Part shown: positions 39,815-48,576 of the stretch, piece after piece
Numbering within the stretch: position 1 is the first letter of the stretch
Layout of the letters: the number at the start of each line of letters is the position of its first letter
Translations under genes and position numbers: made by a program
From: Verrucomicrobiota bacterium JB024
Lineage (GTDB): Bacteria; Verrucomicrobiota; Verrucomicrobiia; Opitutales; Cerasicoccaceae
Direction of reading: 5' to 3'
Assembly: GCA_030673825.1 (NCBI GenBank)
Contig: JAUTCS010000108.1
Location: 1-48,578, forward strand
DNA length: 48,578 nt
The notes under the pieces: model-generated
The model's database searches: none
What the model was told of the DNA's origin: nothing
What the model saw: the letters and a program-made list of their open reading frames with translations, nothing else

Positions 39815-42034
39815 TCAGGTCTTGAAGCGGGAAATCTCGCTCTGGAGGATGTCGGCGCTGCGGCGCAGGTTGTCGAGCATGCGGTGGGTTTCGCGCACGG
39901 AGGCGGCGGTCTGCTGGGCGGACGAACTGAGGGCGGCCATGGCCTCGTTAATCTGGCTGGCGCCGGAAGCCTGCGACTGCATGCCCTCCTGAATCTGGTC
40001 GAAGCGCGGGGGCAGGCCCTGGACCTGCTGGATGACTTCGGTGAGGCGCTGGCCGATGCCGGTGATCTCCTCGACACTGGTTTCGACCTTGCGGGAAAAG
40101 ACGCTCATGCTGCTGACGCCGGTGCTGACGGCCTGTAGCATGTCCTTGACGCTGGACTCGATCTCCAGGGTGGAGACGGCGGCCTGGTCGGCCAGACGGC
40201 GGATTTCCGTTGCCACGACGGAGAAGCCCCGCCCGGCCTCGCCCGCCTTACGGGCCTCGATGGAGGCGTTGAGCGAAAGCAGGTTGGTCTGGTCGGCCAC
40301 CTTGGTCATGGTCAGGATGATGCTGGAAATGGCGGTGGCCTTGGCCTGAATGAGGTTGAGCTGCTCGGAGACCTCGCAGTTGGAGGAGGACAGCTCGCTC
40401 ATCGAGGTCTGGAGCTGCTGGAGCAGGTCCAGGTCGGCCTCGGCGTCCACCGCGACCTGCTGGGTGATCTCGTTGACCTTGCGCATGGTGCCGGCGAGCT
40501 CCTGCGCGGTGGTGGATATCTGCCGGGCGGTGGCGTTGACCTCGACGGAGGAGACGCCGGTCTGCTCGGCTGTGGTGACTTGTTGGCGGGTGGAGGCGGA
40601 GATGTGCTGCGCGGTCTTGGAGATCTCGCCCCCGGCGATTTTCACCTTGCCGATGAGGGACTTTAAATTGGCCGCCATGTGGCGGGCGGAGTTGGCGAGC
40701 TGGCCGATCTCGTTACGGGCGCGGCAGATGATGGTGCCGGTGAGGTCGCCGTCCGCCATGAGGGTGGCGGCCTGGGTCAGGTTCAGAATGGGCCGGGTAA
40801 TGCCGCGCGAGAGCAGAAAGGCCACCAGGAGCACGATAATGACCGTGACCCCTGCCACCCAGAAGGAAATGGTCGCCAGGCGCATGACCGGCTGGAAGAC
40901 CTCGTCCTTGTCGATCTTGACGACGAGGCCCATGCGCAGGTTGGGCAGGTATTTCCAGCCCGCGAGGACTTCCTTACCGCGGTAGTCGGTGGTAAGGTCG
41001 CCGCCGCTCTCGCCGCGCACGGCGCGCTGGACGGGCATGAGGGGCTGGCCATCCTCGGGGGTGTAGGGGACGGTGAAGTTGAAGGCCGCGTTCGAGCTGT
41101 AGCGCGGGTCATTGAGGAAAAGGATACGGTCGCCCTCGCGGGAGGCCAGGAGCACGTCGCCGCTCTCGCTCAGGCCGCCGTAGTTGTTGACGGCGGCGTA
41201 GATGTCCTCGTTTTTCGGGGCGAGGATGACCACGCCGAGGAACTTGCCCTCGTGCAGGACGGGGGCGCTGAGGTAGAGCGCGGGCTCGCCGGTGCTCGGG
41301 TCGAGCCGGAAGTCCCCCGCCTGGGTGGTCATGAGGCGTTCGGTGCGTAGGTAAAGCTCGGTCAGGTTGCTGTCGAGGCTGTCCTCGGCCAACAGGTTAC
41401 GGTGCTCCTCGGGCATCTTCGGCAGCGAGAAAACGATGCGGCCCTGCGTATCGACGAGGTAGAGGCGGTTGAAGCCGAGCTTGCTGACCAGTTGCTTCAG
41501 GCCGGGGGCGTGCCGCTCCTCCAGCTCGCGCAGGCTCATTTGTGTGCGGGGTGAGGTGTCGGAGGGCAGGAGGTCGCCCTCGGGGGTGTGCCGGGCCTCG
41601 TCCTCGGTGAGCGGGGGCAACCGCTCACCGTCCGGGCCGACGGCACCTTCTTCGCGTCGGACTTGCTCCAGGGTGAGCCACACCCCGGGGCTCATCGCCA
41701 CGAGCGAGGTGATGTTCTGCATCTCGAACAGGTAGGTACGGATGCTGTCGATCTGCCGGGCGGCCAGGGCCTCCAGGTACTGGGTCTCGGTTTGGAGGAG
41801 CGTCTGCTTCGCCAGGAGGAAATTAACCGCGGCCACCACGCCCAGCGGTACCAGCGAGATGAGGAGAAAGTACGCCATCATCTGGCGGCCCAGGCGGCTG
41901 CGCTCGGGCCGGTCGGGGCCGGGGGCGCCCGCGCCCTTGCCCGCGCCGCGGGAGGCCCCGCTCGCCGTGGGAAGCGCCTGCGAGGAACGGGAGCCGGAAG
42001 TGCCGAATGGGAATGGATTGTCCGCTTGGGCCAT
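39815..42034 (-). CDS. Methyl-accepting chemotaxis protein with a large periplasmic sensor
   Basis: A 739-residue chemoreceptor. After a long cytoplasmic lead rich in proline and glycine, membrane helix 1 is about residues 49-72 (MAYFLLISLVPLGVVAAVNF). A periplasmic sensor of about 310 residues follows, with double-Cache features (RTYLFEMQNITSLVAMS, NRLYLVDTQGRIVFSLP, APVLHEGKFLGVVILA). Helix 2 is about 386-408, then HAMP and the signalling coiled coil with the conserved tip VVATEIRRLADQAAVSTLEI. No CheW, CheA or other chemotaxis gene is in the window. It is last in an apparent unit with the repeat protein (29-base gap) and the binding protein. It may read the binding protein's ligand state. 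Confidence 0.9.
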   Translation of the reverse strand: MAQADNPFPFGTSGSRSSQALPTASGASRGAGKGAGAPGPDRPERSRLGRQMMAYFLLISLVPLGVVAAVNFLLAKQTLLQTETQYLEALAARQIDSIRTYLFEMQNITSLVAMSPGVWLTLEQVRREEGAVGPDGERLPPLTEDEARHTPEGDLLPSDTSPRTQMSLRELEERHAPGLKQLVSKLGFNRLYLVDTQGRIVFSLPKMPEEHRNLLAEDSLDSNLTELYLRTERLMTTQAGDFRLDPSTGEPALYLSAPVLHEGKFLGVVILAPKNEDIYAAVNNYGGLSESGDVLLASREGDRILFLNDPRYSSNAAFNFTVPYTPEDGQPLMPVQRAVRGESGGDLTTDYRGKEVLAGWKYLPNLRMGLVVKIDKDEVFQPVMRLATISFWVAGVTVIIVLLVAFLLSRGITRPILNLTQAATLMADGDLTGTIICRARNEIGQLANSARHMAANLKSLIGKVKIAGGEISKTAQHISASTRQQVTTAEQTGVSSVEVNATARQISTTAQELAGTMRKVNEITQQVAVDAEADLDLLQQLQTSMSELSSSNCEVSEQLNLIQAKATAISSIILTMTKVADQTNLLSLNASIEARKAGEAGRGFSVVATEIRRLADQAAVSTLEIESSVKDMLQAVSTGVSSMSVFSRKVETSVEEITGIGQRLTEVIQQVQGLPPRFDQIQEGMQSQASGASQINEAMAALSSSAQQTAASVRETHRMLDNLRRSADILQSEISRFKT

Positions 42035-42063
42035 GCGTGTGGTGGTGAGTCGGTGAGAGGTTT

Positions 42064-43719
42064 TTACTGCGGGGAGGACGGACCTGAGACGGGGGCCGTA
42101 GTCGCGTCATGCACCGTGGGCGGTGAGGCGGTTTCGGGTGCGCTGTCGTCAGCCTGAAAGAGCGCGGCGCGGTCACCCTGAGGCGTCACGGGATAGGTGG
42201 GCGAGGGGGCCATGCCGGGCGCGGCGAGCAGCGATTTGACATACGGGTCGAAAGCGCCCCGCTCGATGAGTGCGGTCAGGCTCAGGACGTTGTCTCCATA
42301 CTCCTGAATCCCGCGGTAGCGACTGAAGTAGTCGTACTTCTCGCGGAGGGTGGGCTTGAGCGCGGCGTAGCGCTCAGGAGCGAGGTAGTAGAGGCCGATC
42401 ATGCTGTAGGCTTTCTCGGCGGCGGTGCCGTCCTCGTACCACGCCGAGAAACCCTCGACGGGGTCGTTGGAGGCGAGGATTTCGCGGAATTTGACTTCGC
42501 CGGGCCTGAGGCGCAGGTCCGTGATGCCCCCGAAGCAAAACCGGTAGTCCGGGCGGTTATCCTCGTAGGCGGGGTTGAGGTAGGGTTTGAGCTTCTTGAA
42601 GCAGCCTGCTTCGGCGGCCTCGAAGAGTTGCGCATAAGTGGTCGTTTCGGGGGTACAGGCCTGCTGCCAGGTGAAGGTCGTCGGATCGTCGGCGAGCGCT
42701 TCTTTCGCCTGCTGGTAGCGTTCGGGCGCGAGATAGTAAAAAGCCACCACGGCGTAGGCGCGCTGGGCGGGGTTGCCGTTGGCGTACCAGTCTTCCAGGA
42801 GTGCGAGGCGTTCGTCGGAGGTGAGGATGTCGCGCAGGATCATTTCGCTGATCGAGGTGCGACCGCTGAAAAACACCCCGCCGATGGCGAAAAACGTGAC
42901 CGCGTCGTCGGTGGCTTCCGCGCTGACGGCGGGCGGGCGGTTCCACAGCAGCGGAGTGATCTCCTGCTCAAACGTGCCCGCTTCGAGCAGCGCGATGAAG
43001 TCTTCCGCATTGACGGAACGGCCTTGGCCGCCCTCATAAACCATGAAGGTGGTGGTGTCGCCTTCGAGTTCTTTTTTCAGGCTCTGGTAGGCATGGTTGT
43101 TGAGGTAATAAAAGGCGCTCAGGGCGTAGGCGCGCTCGACGGGCGAGCCCTCTTTGGCCCATGTCCGGAGGGCGTCCATGGGCGTGTCCGAGGCGAGGAG
43201 GTCGCGAAAAGCCTGTTCGCTGGTGGAGGTGGTGCTTGCTTCTGCCGGGCTCAGGACGAAGGCACCCTCCTGCGGATCGGGAAAGTGCTCGGCGCGTGCG
43301 TCCTCAGGCAGGAGGGGCTTGACCACGGCGTCGTACTGGCCGCCCTCGATGTTTTCGGTGAGCTGCTCGTGGTTAATGTTATACATCAGGCAACCACTCA
43401 TGGCGGGGACTTGCAGGTGCTCCTCGGCGAAGCGTTCCTTCATCCACTCGTAGCGGTACGAGTCGAGGTAGTAGCAGGCGACCATGGCGTAGGCTTTGCC
43501 GACGTTGCCGCCCTCCTGGAACCACTGCCGGAAGCCCGCCTCGGGGTCGTCCGAGGTCATGATCTCGGTGAACTTGATCTCGCCCGGCGAGGTCGCCCCG
43601 GCGAAGCCGATCCCGCCGAAGGCGAAGATGCCCGGCTGGTCGCCCTCGATCGCACAGGCCGTGCCCGCACCGAGCACGAGCGCGGCGGCGAAGAGGAGCG
43701 TCTGGAGGCGGCGGAGCAT
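42064..43719 (-). CDS. Secreted protein with four tandem repeats of about 115-120 residues
   Basis: A 551-residue exported protein of unknown family. The signal peptide is MLRRLQTLLFAAALVLGAGT. The chain is four diverged copies of one unit: a FxFGGI-like strand, a PGEIKFTEIMTSDDP-type helix (others: ILTSDERLALLEDW, ILASNDPVEGFSAW), a WF/WYxxG turn, an alanine-tyrosine helix (KAYAMVACYYL; RAYALSAFYYL; RAYAVVAFYYL; KAYSMIGLYYL) and RYxxxK. Each unit looks like a helical hairpin with a beta strand, as in TPR/SEL1-type solenoids, though the sequence is not those families. The start ATG at 43719 fits the signal peptide. It lies between the binding protein (44-base gap) and the chemoreceptor in one unit, so may be a periplasmic go-between. 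Confidence 0.85.
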   Translation of the reverse strand: MLRRLQTLLFAAALVLGAGTACAIEGDQPGIFAFGGIGFAGATSPGEIKFTEIMTSDDPEAGFRQWFQEGGNVGKAYAMVACYYLDSYRYEWMKERFAEEHLQVPAMSGCLMYNINHEQLTENIEGGQYDAVVKPLLPEDARAEHFPDPQEGAFVLSPAEASTTSTSEQAFRDLLASDTPMDALRTWAKEGSPVERAYALSAFYYLNNHAYQSLKKELEGDTTTFMVYEGGQGRSVNAEDFIALLEAGTFEQEITPLLWNRPPAVSAEATDDAVTFFAIGGVFFSGRTSISEMILRDILTSDERLALLEDWYANGNPAQRAYAVVAFYYLAPERYQQAKEALADDPTTFTWQQACTPETTTYAQLFEAAEAGCFKKLKPYLNPAYEDNRPDYRFCFGGITDLRLRPGEVKFREILASNDPVEGFSAWYEDGTAAEKAYSMIGLYYLAPERYAALKPTLREKYDYFSRYRGIQEYGDNVLSLTALIERGAFDPYVKSLLAAPGMAPSPTYPVTPQGDRAALFQADDSAPETASPPTVHDATTAPVSGPSSPQ

Positions 43720-43763
43720 GTGGCGAGGGAGCGGATAAAGAGTGTTTCGGTACTGTCGGGCAC

Positions 43764-45059
43764 TCAGCGCGGAGCGGTCCAAGAGCCGCCCCACTGGCGG
43801 TTGAGGGTGGAGATGAAGGTTTCCCATTCCTCCCTGGTGCGGAAGACCGGGTAGGGCTCGGGGCGAACGGGGATCTCGCTTTGCCAGACGATGGCGAAGT
43901 TACCGTCCGGCTGGATCTGGCCGATGCGTACGGTCTTGAACAGGTGCTGGTTTTGCGCGTAGACGAAGACCATGCCCTCGGGGGCGAGCAGGCTCTGGTC
44001 GTCCATGAACTGCCGCACGGCGTCCGTATCGTAAAAATTGTCGAAGGTCTTGATGCGCGACTCGCGGGCGTCGGCCAGGGCCTTGGCCCAGAGCATGACG
44101 CCGTCGTAGGCGGCCTCCATCGGGTCGGAGGCGTTGGCGTCCTCGCCGAGGGTGGCACGGATTTTGTCGAGGAAGACGCGGTTGGCGGGAGTGTCGATGC
44201 TCTGGAAGTAGTTCCACGCGGCGTAGTCGCCGACCATGTCGCGCACACCGGCCTCGCGGACCTCGTTCTCCCCTATACTGAAGGAGATAGTGGGGATGTC
44301 CTCGGAGGTGATCCCGGCCTCACGCAGCTTGCGGAAAAACAGGGTGTTGAGGCTGCCATTAAGGGTGTTGAGGATGACGTCGGGCTGGGTCTCCTTGATC
44401 TGGGCGATGACGGCGTCGAGCTCGCCCTCGCGCAGTTGCTGGCCGGAGAGGGGGAGGTAGGCCTCGCCCACGGCCTGCGCCCCGAAGGCGTTGAGCTGGT
44501 CCTTGATGATGGCGTTGGCGGTGTGGGGGAAGATGTAGTCCGAGCCGACGAGGAAGAACCGGGTGCCCAGGTTTTCCATCGCCCAATGCACGGCGGGGAT
44601 GATTTGCTGGTTGGGCGCGGCGCCGAGGTACACGATGTTCGGGGAGCTCTCGATGCCCTCGTACTGCACCGGGTAAAAGAGCAGGCTGTCGTACTGCTCG
44701 ACCACGGTCTTGACGGCTTTGCGGCTGGCGCTGGTCCAGCACCCGAAAATCGCCACCACGTCGTCCTCGGTGATGAGGCGGTCGGCCTCGCGGGCAAAAG
44801 TCGCCGGGTCGGAGCGCCCGTCGGCCACCACGGGGACGACCCTCACGCCGGGGATGAGCTGACGCTCGTTGACCTCCTTGATGGCCATCAGGGTGGCGTC
44901 CAGGACGGGCTTTTCCGAGGCCGCGAGCGGGCCGCTCTGCGAGTGCAGGATGCCGACCTTGATCACCTCCCGCTGGGCGGCCTCCCGGTCACATCCGCCC
45001 GTCAGCAGGATGAGCGTGCTCACCATGATCCCCGCCAAGACCTGTCGCCAGCCAATCAT
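43764..45059 (-). CDS. UrtA-like periplasmic substrate-binding lipoprotein
   Basis: A 431-residue type I periplasmic binding protein. The N-terminus MIGWRQVLAGIMVSTLILLTGGCDREA is a lipoprotein signal with the cysteine at residue 23. Motifs of the urea/short-amide branch are visible: VGILHSQSGPLAASEKPV, IAFGCWTSASRKAVK-type IFGCWTSASRKAVKTV, LLFYPVQYEGIESSPN and YLGAAPNQQIIPAVHW, which contain the residues that hold urea or amides in UrtA/FmdD. Normally this protein serves an ABC transporter; no permease or ATPase gene is present. It heads a unit with the repeat protein and chemoreceptor. ATG at 45059 suits the signal. Ligand likely a small amide; inferred. Confidence 0.87.
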   Translation of the reverse strand: MIGWRQVLAGIMVSTLILLTGGCDREAAQREVIKVGILHSQSGPLAASEKPVLDATLMAIKEVNERQLIPGVRVVPVVADGRSDPATFAREADRLITEDDVVAIFGCWTSASRKAVKTVVEQYDSLLFYPVQYEGIESSPNIVYLGAAPNQQIIPAVHWAMENLGTRFFLVGSDYIFPHTANAIIKDQLNAFGAQAVGEAYLPLSGQQLREGELDAVIAQIKETQPDVILNTLNGSLNTLFFRKLREAGITSEDIPTISFSIGENEVREAGVRDMVGDYAAWNYFQSIDTPANRVFLDKIRATLGEDANASDPMEAAYDGVMLWAKALADARESRIKTFDNFYDTDAVRQFMDDQSLLAPEGMVFVYAQNQHLFKTVRIGQIQPDGNFAIVWQSEIPVRPEPYPVFRTREEWETFISTLNRQWGGSWTAPR

Positions 45060-45270
45060 CAGGCCCGATTGTCGGCAAAACCCGCTCAGTATCAACTTTT
45101 TTCGCGGGGCAGGCGCTCATCGGGAAAACACCCCGGACGGGAACAACGTACGCTTTTCCCTTTTCAGTTAGGCGGACTTCGCTCATGTTACAGGCGTGTG
45201 TGGATGGGGCCGCTGCGGCTGACCGCCGTCCGCGCTGCCTGATCGCCGACCCGGCTTCGATCCGCTACGA

Positions 45271-46941
45271 ATGAAAATCCTCGCCACTGTCTCTCTGATC
45301 CTCGCGCTGGTGCTGGCACTGGCCGGGCTGGTCGTGCCGGTGCAGTTCGGCTCGGTTTCGGCGGCGTGGCTGGAGGCCGCCGGGCGCGGCTCCGAGGGGC
45401 AGTCCCTGGCGGACGAGGCACAGGCTTACCTCGACCTGGGCAAGACCGGTCCCGCTGCCGTCCTGATGGAGGCCGACCAGCAGGCGCGCGAGCTCAACGG
45501 CCTGCCCCCGTCTGATTCGTCGCTGGCGGAGGAAATCGCCGCCTACCGCGTCGAGCACCCCCAGTTGACCTACGTGGGCGGACCGGACCCGTTTTTCGAG
45601 CAATTCCTGGCGCTGATCAAGGTCCCGAAGGAGCCCTCCGGCACTGTCACGGTTAACGCCCTGCTCATCCCCGCCCGCAACCGGGCCGAGCTGCTGGCAT
45701 TTTTGAAAAACTCCAGCAACGCCACGGTCTTAAAGCTGCTCGAAACCCGCGATCTGACCACGGTGACGCGCTTCATGCCCGTCTCGGCCCCCGCCGGGGC
45801 TCCGTTGGAGAGCGCCATCCTGACCAGCGCCCTGCTGGTGCAAGGGGAGGACTTTTCGCCGGAGACGGTGCGGGCCATCCGCACTCTGGCCACCGCGGCC
45901 CTCGCCGGAGACCTGTCCGCTGTGGACAAGCTGGAGGCCCTTTACCTCTCCGTGCTCGGCTCGGCGGGGCGCATGGACTGGGTCACGCTGGCCGAGTGGA
46001 CCGGCCACGCCGGGAGCTGGACCGACCTGACCGCGCTGACCACGCTCCTGCGCCAGAACACCGACCGCCTGCCGCTGCTTTACGCCTCCGTCCTGCTCTC
46101 GGACGACCCGCGCGGGGTCATCGACTACCTCGGCGAGCCGGACGAAACCGCCTGGCGCGATCTCGCTCTGGGCCTGGCCAACGGCAAGACCGCCCTGGCC
46201 GCCGTGCTCGAGTCGGGCCGCCCCGTTTACCACCCGCCCGCCTGGCTCGCGCCGCTGACCCGGCGCGTCCCCCCGGACTGGATCGACCTGGCGGTGCGCC
46301 ATCCCTCGGCGGCGCTCGCGCTCAAGCTCGCCCTGTTTTTCCTGGCCGGGTTCTTCCTGGCCATGTGCCTCAAGCGCCTGCTGGCCGGGCAGGCCATCCG
46401 CGAAGCCCGCCGGCGCGGGCTGCTCGCCGTGGTGGTGGATGCCGGGTTGGGGGGCATCCTGCTGTTGATCCTCGTGCTCGTCTCCGAGCCGAACCTCCTC
46501 GCCCAGCCGGTGTCCGAACCGGGCAAGAGCTTTTTGGAGTTTGAAATCGCCAACCCTGCCGACATTATCAAGGAACAAGCCATGGACATGCCTCAACTCG
46601 ACCAGATCACGCTGCTGGTGCTGCTGATTTTCTTCGTCCTGCAACTGCTGATCTACTCGATCTGTCTGATCAAGCTCGCGCAGGTGCGCAACGCGCCCAC
46701 ACCCGCCGCCATGAAGCTCAAGCTGCTCGAAAACGAGGAGAACCTCTTCGACACGGGCCTCTACGTCGGGCTGACCGGGACCATCATCTCGCTGCTCATG
46801 CTGGCCATGGGCATCGTGCAGGCCAGCCTCGTGGCCGCCTACGCCTCCACGCTGTTCGGGATCATCTTCGTCGCCCTGCTCAAAATCCTCAACGTCCGCC
46901 CCCTGCGCCGCAAACTCATCCTCGAAGCCGGCGTGCGGTGA
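45271..46941 (+). CDS. MotA/TolQ/ExbB-like multi-helix membrane protein
   Basis: A 556-residue membrane protein. A first helix (about 4-25) is followed by a mostly soluble, alanine-leucine-rich region to residue 345, then helices at about 347-370, 384-407, 446-470 and a last pair at about 497-540. The last pair, GLYVGLTGTIISLLMLAMG and ASLVAAYASTLFGIIFVAL, has the glycine-threonine and small-residue pattern of the helix 3-4 region of TolQ/ExbB/MotA proton-channel subunits. The big N-terminal region is unlike those families. The next gene, 44 bases on, codes for a TolR-like single-helix protein, which supports the reading. ATG at 45271. The family link is inferred from pattern and context. Confidence 0.72.
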   Translation: MKILATVSLILALVLALAGLVVPVQFGSVSAAWLEAAGRGSEGQSLADEAQAYLDLGKTGPAAVLMEADQQARELNGLPPSDSSLAEEIAAYRVEHPQLTYVGGPDPFFEQFLALIKVPKEPSGTVTVNALLIPARNRAELLAFLKNSSNATVLKLLETRDLTTVTRFMPVSAPAGAPLESAILTSALLVQGEDFSPETVRAIRTLATAALAGDLSAVDKLEALYLSVLGSAGRMDWVTLAEWTGHAGSWTDLTALTTLLRQNTDRLPLLYASVLLSDDPRGVIDYLGEPDETAWRDLALGLANGKTALAAVLESGRPVYHPPAWLAPLTRRVPPDWIDLAVRHPSAALALKLALFFLAGFFLAMCLKRLLAGQAIREARRRGLLAVVVDAGLGGILLLILVLVSEPNLLAQPVSEPGKSFLEFEIANPADIIKEQAMDMPQLDQITLLVLLIFFVLQLLIYSICLIKLAQVRNAPTPAAMKLKLLENEENLFDTGLYVGLTGTIISLLMLAMGIVQASLVAAYASTLFGIIFVALLKILNVRPLRRKLILEAGVR

Positions 46942-46985
46942 GCCCCGTATTTTTTTAGCCTGACCGAGGTCCGTCCTTTCCGACC

Positions 46986-48515
46986 ATGAACCGTTCCCTC
47001 CTGCTGGTGATTTGTGACTTCCTGCTGCTGAGCATGCTCGCGCTGGCGAAGTTCGACGAGCCCGAGGAGGCGCAGCAGGAGGAGGTCACGCAGGCCGTCC
47101 AGCACGACACGCTGGCCGACCAGGACTTGATCGAGGTACTGCGCATGTCGCTGGAGAGCGAGCGCGACGACCGCGTGGAGCTGGCCAGCGACCTGGAGGA
47201 GACGAAGAAGGAACTCGACGAGCGCGAAAAGGTGCTCGCCCAGAAGGAGGCCAGCCTGAACAAGACGCAGGAGAGCCTGAGCGAGACCCAGAAGCGCGCC
47301 AAGGAGCTGGAGGCGCAGCGGGCCAAGCTCACCCAGGAGGCCAAGCGCCTCGAAGAGGAGCGCAAGCTCTTCGCCCAGCAGTTTGACGAGGCGCAGGACC
47401 GACTCAAGCAGGCCGAGGCCGACCGCGTGGAGCTGGCGAAAAACCTTGGCTCGCTGAAAGAGGACTCCGCCGCCTCCAAGGAAAAGCTCCGCCACCTCCA
47501 GCAGCAGGTGAAGGAACGCGAGGAGGCCCTCGCCGCCGCCCAGGCCGAGAGGGAAAAGCTCGCCGCCCAGGCCGCCCAGGCCGAGGCCGCCCGCCAGCAG
47601 CTTTCCACCCGGCTGGAGGTCGCCGAGGCGCAGTCGCAGGTGCTTCAGGAGAGCCTGCAAACGGCCCGCGCCGATGTCGCCGTGACCCGGCAGGAGAAGG
47701 AAGTCGTCATGCAGCACGCCGACAAGCTGGCCGAGGGCGTGACCGTGCTGGCGCAGTCCACCGACCGCATCGCCCAGTCCACGGACCGCGTGGCCGAAGA
47801 GGTCAAGAAGAGCAACCCGCTCTCGCTCAACACCATTTACCAAGAGTATCTAAAAAACCGCGTGACCGTGCGCTTCATGACCGAGGAGAACGCCCTCATC
47901 GGCACTTCCAAAAATACCTACGCGGTCGAGACGAGCCTCGTCGTCGAGGGCGGGACGGCCTTCGCGGTCCTGCACCTGGATGACACGCCCTTCAAGCTCT
48001 CTAACGCCGGGCGCGGGCTCATCAGCGTGGACGGGCGTATCGAACTCGGCGGCAAGCTCTACAGCTTCAAGCGGCTCTTTTTCCTCGCAGCAGACCCACG
48101 CCTGGCCGCTGTTCCCCTCCCGCTGGCCAAGGCCGAGGAACAGGGCGTCCTGACCTTTGCCCTGGCCACCGAGCCGTTGCGTTTCCCCGAGGCCGTGCTC
48201 ATCGACAGCGGCAACGGCGGTTACGGCGAGGTGCCCTTCAAGCTCGACCAGAAGGACACCCGCTACCTGTCCATGCAGACCGACCTCTTTAACCGCATCT
48301 TCGGGGACTTCTCCCCCGGCACCGGCGATGCCGTCTTTTCCAAAACCGGCGACTGGATCGGACTCATGGTCAACTCCGACACCGCCCCGGCCCTCCAAAG
48401 CCTCGCCGTCAACTCCAGCCTCGACCTCGGCGAAAACTTCAAACCCGCCGACGCCACCCGCATCCTCTCCGCCCGCGCCGCCGCCCTCAAGCAACTCCCC
48501 TCCAGCGTGAGGTAG
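46986..48515 (+). CDS. Single-helix protein with membrane aspartate, long coiled coil and unique C-terminal domain
   Basis: A 509-residue protein. The only membrane helix is at the start (MNRSLLLVICDFLLLSMLAL) with Asp11 inside it, as in ExbD/TolR/MotB (compare PLIDVxLxLLxxF). It is followed by an acidic patch (KFDEPEEAQQEE), a coiled coil of about 240 residues (about 45-280, full of KELEAQRAKL- and KEREEALAAAQ-type heptads) and a C-terminal domain of about 220 residues with beta-rich segments (RVTVRFMTEENALIG, VEGGTAFAVLHLDDTPF, GDAVFSKTGDWIGLMVNS). No peptidoglycan-binding OmpA domain is seen. With the MotA-like upstream gene (44-base gap) it looks like a stator pair. Start ATG at 46986. 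The C-terminal family is unknown to me. Confidence 0.8.
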   Translation: MNRSLLLVICDFLLLSMLALAKFDEPEEAQQEEVTQAVQHDTLADQDLIEVLRMSLESERDDRVELASDLEETKKELDEREKVLAQKEASLNKTQESLSETQKRAKELEAQRAKLTQEAKRLEEERKLFAQQFDEAQDRLKQAEADRVELAKNLGSLKEDSAASKEKLRHLQQQVKEREEALAAAQAEREKLAAQAAQAEAARQQLSTRLEVAEAQSQVLQESLQTARADVAVTRQEKEVVMQHADKLAEGVTVLAQSTDRIAQSTDRVAEEVKKSNPLSLNTIYQEYLKNRVTVRFMTEENALIGTSKNTYAVETSLVVEGGTAFAVLHLDDTPFKLSNAGRGLISVDGRIELGGKLYSFKRLFFLAADPRLAAVPLPLAKAEEQGVLTFALATEPLRFPEAVLIDSGNGGYGEVPFKLDQKDTRYLSMQTDLFNRIFGDFSPGTGDAVFSKTGDWIGLMVNSDTAPALQSLAVNSSLDLGENFKPADATRILSARAAALKQLPSSVR

Positions 48516-48532
48516 GAGGAGGGGATGGAGAG

Positions 48533-48576
48533 CTGGGGGCTCCGCGCCCCCAGACCCTGCGGCAGGCAAAGCCTGC
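48533..48576. repeat. Two-hairpin repeat unit, same as at 4797-4842
   Basis: Hairpins CTGGGGGC-TCCGC-GCCCCCAG (48533-48553) and GCAGGC-AAA-GCCTGC (48562-48576), separated by ACCCTGCG, follow the coiled-coil gene. The unit matches 4797-4842 at all but a few positions and 5101-5145 in reverse orientation. The window ends inside or just after it, so a longer array may continue. Confidence 0.88.

Noticed and set aside
43764-45059. A urea ABC transporter operon.
   Set aside because: Only the binding protein is present; permease and ATPase genes are absent on both sides.
45271-48515. Zorya or Tol-Pal system.
   Set aside because: No OmpA/peptidoglycan-binding domain, TolA, TolB, Pal or Zorya helicase/nuclease gene is visible; only the stator-like pair is supported.
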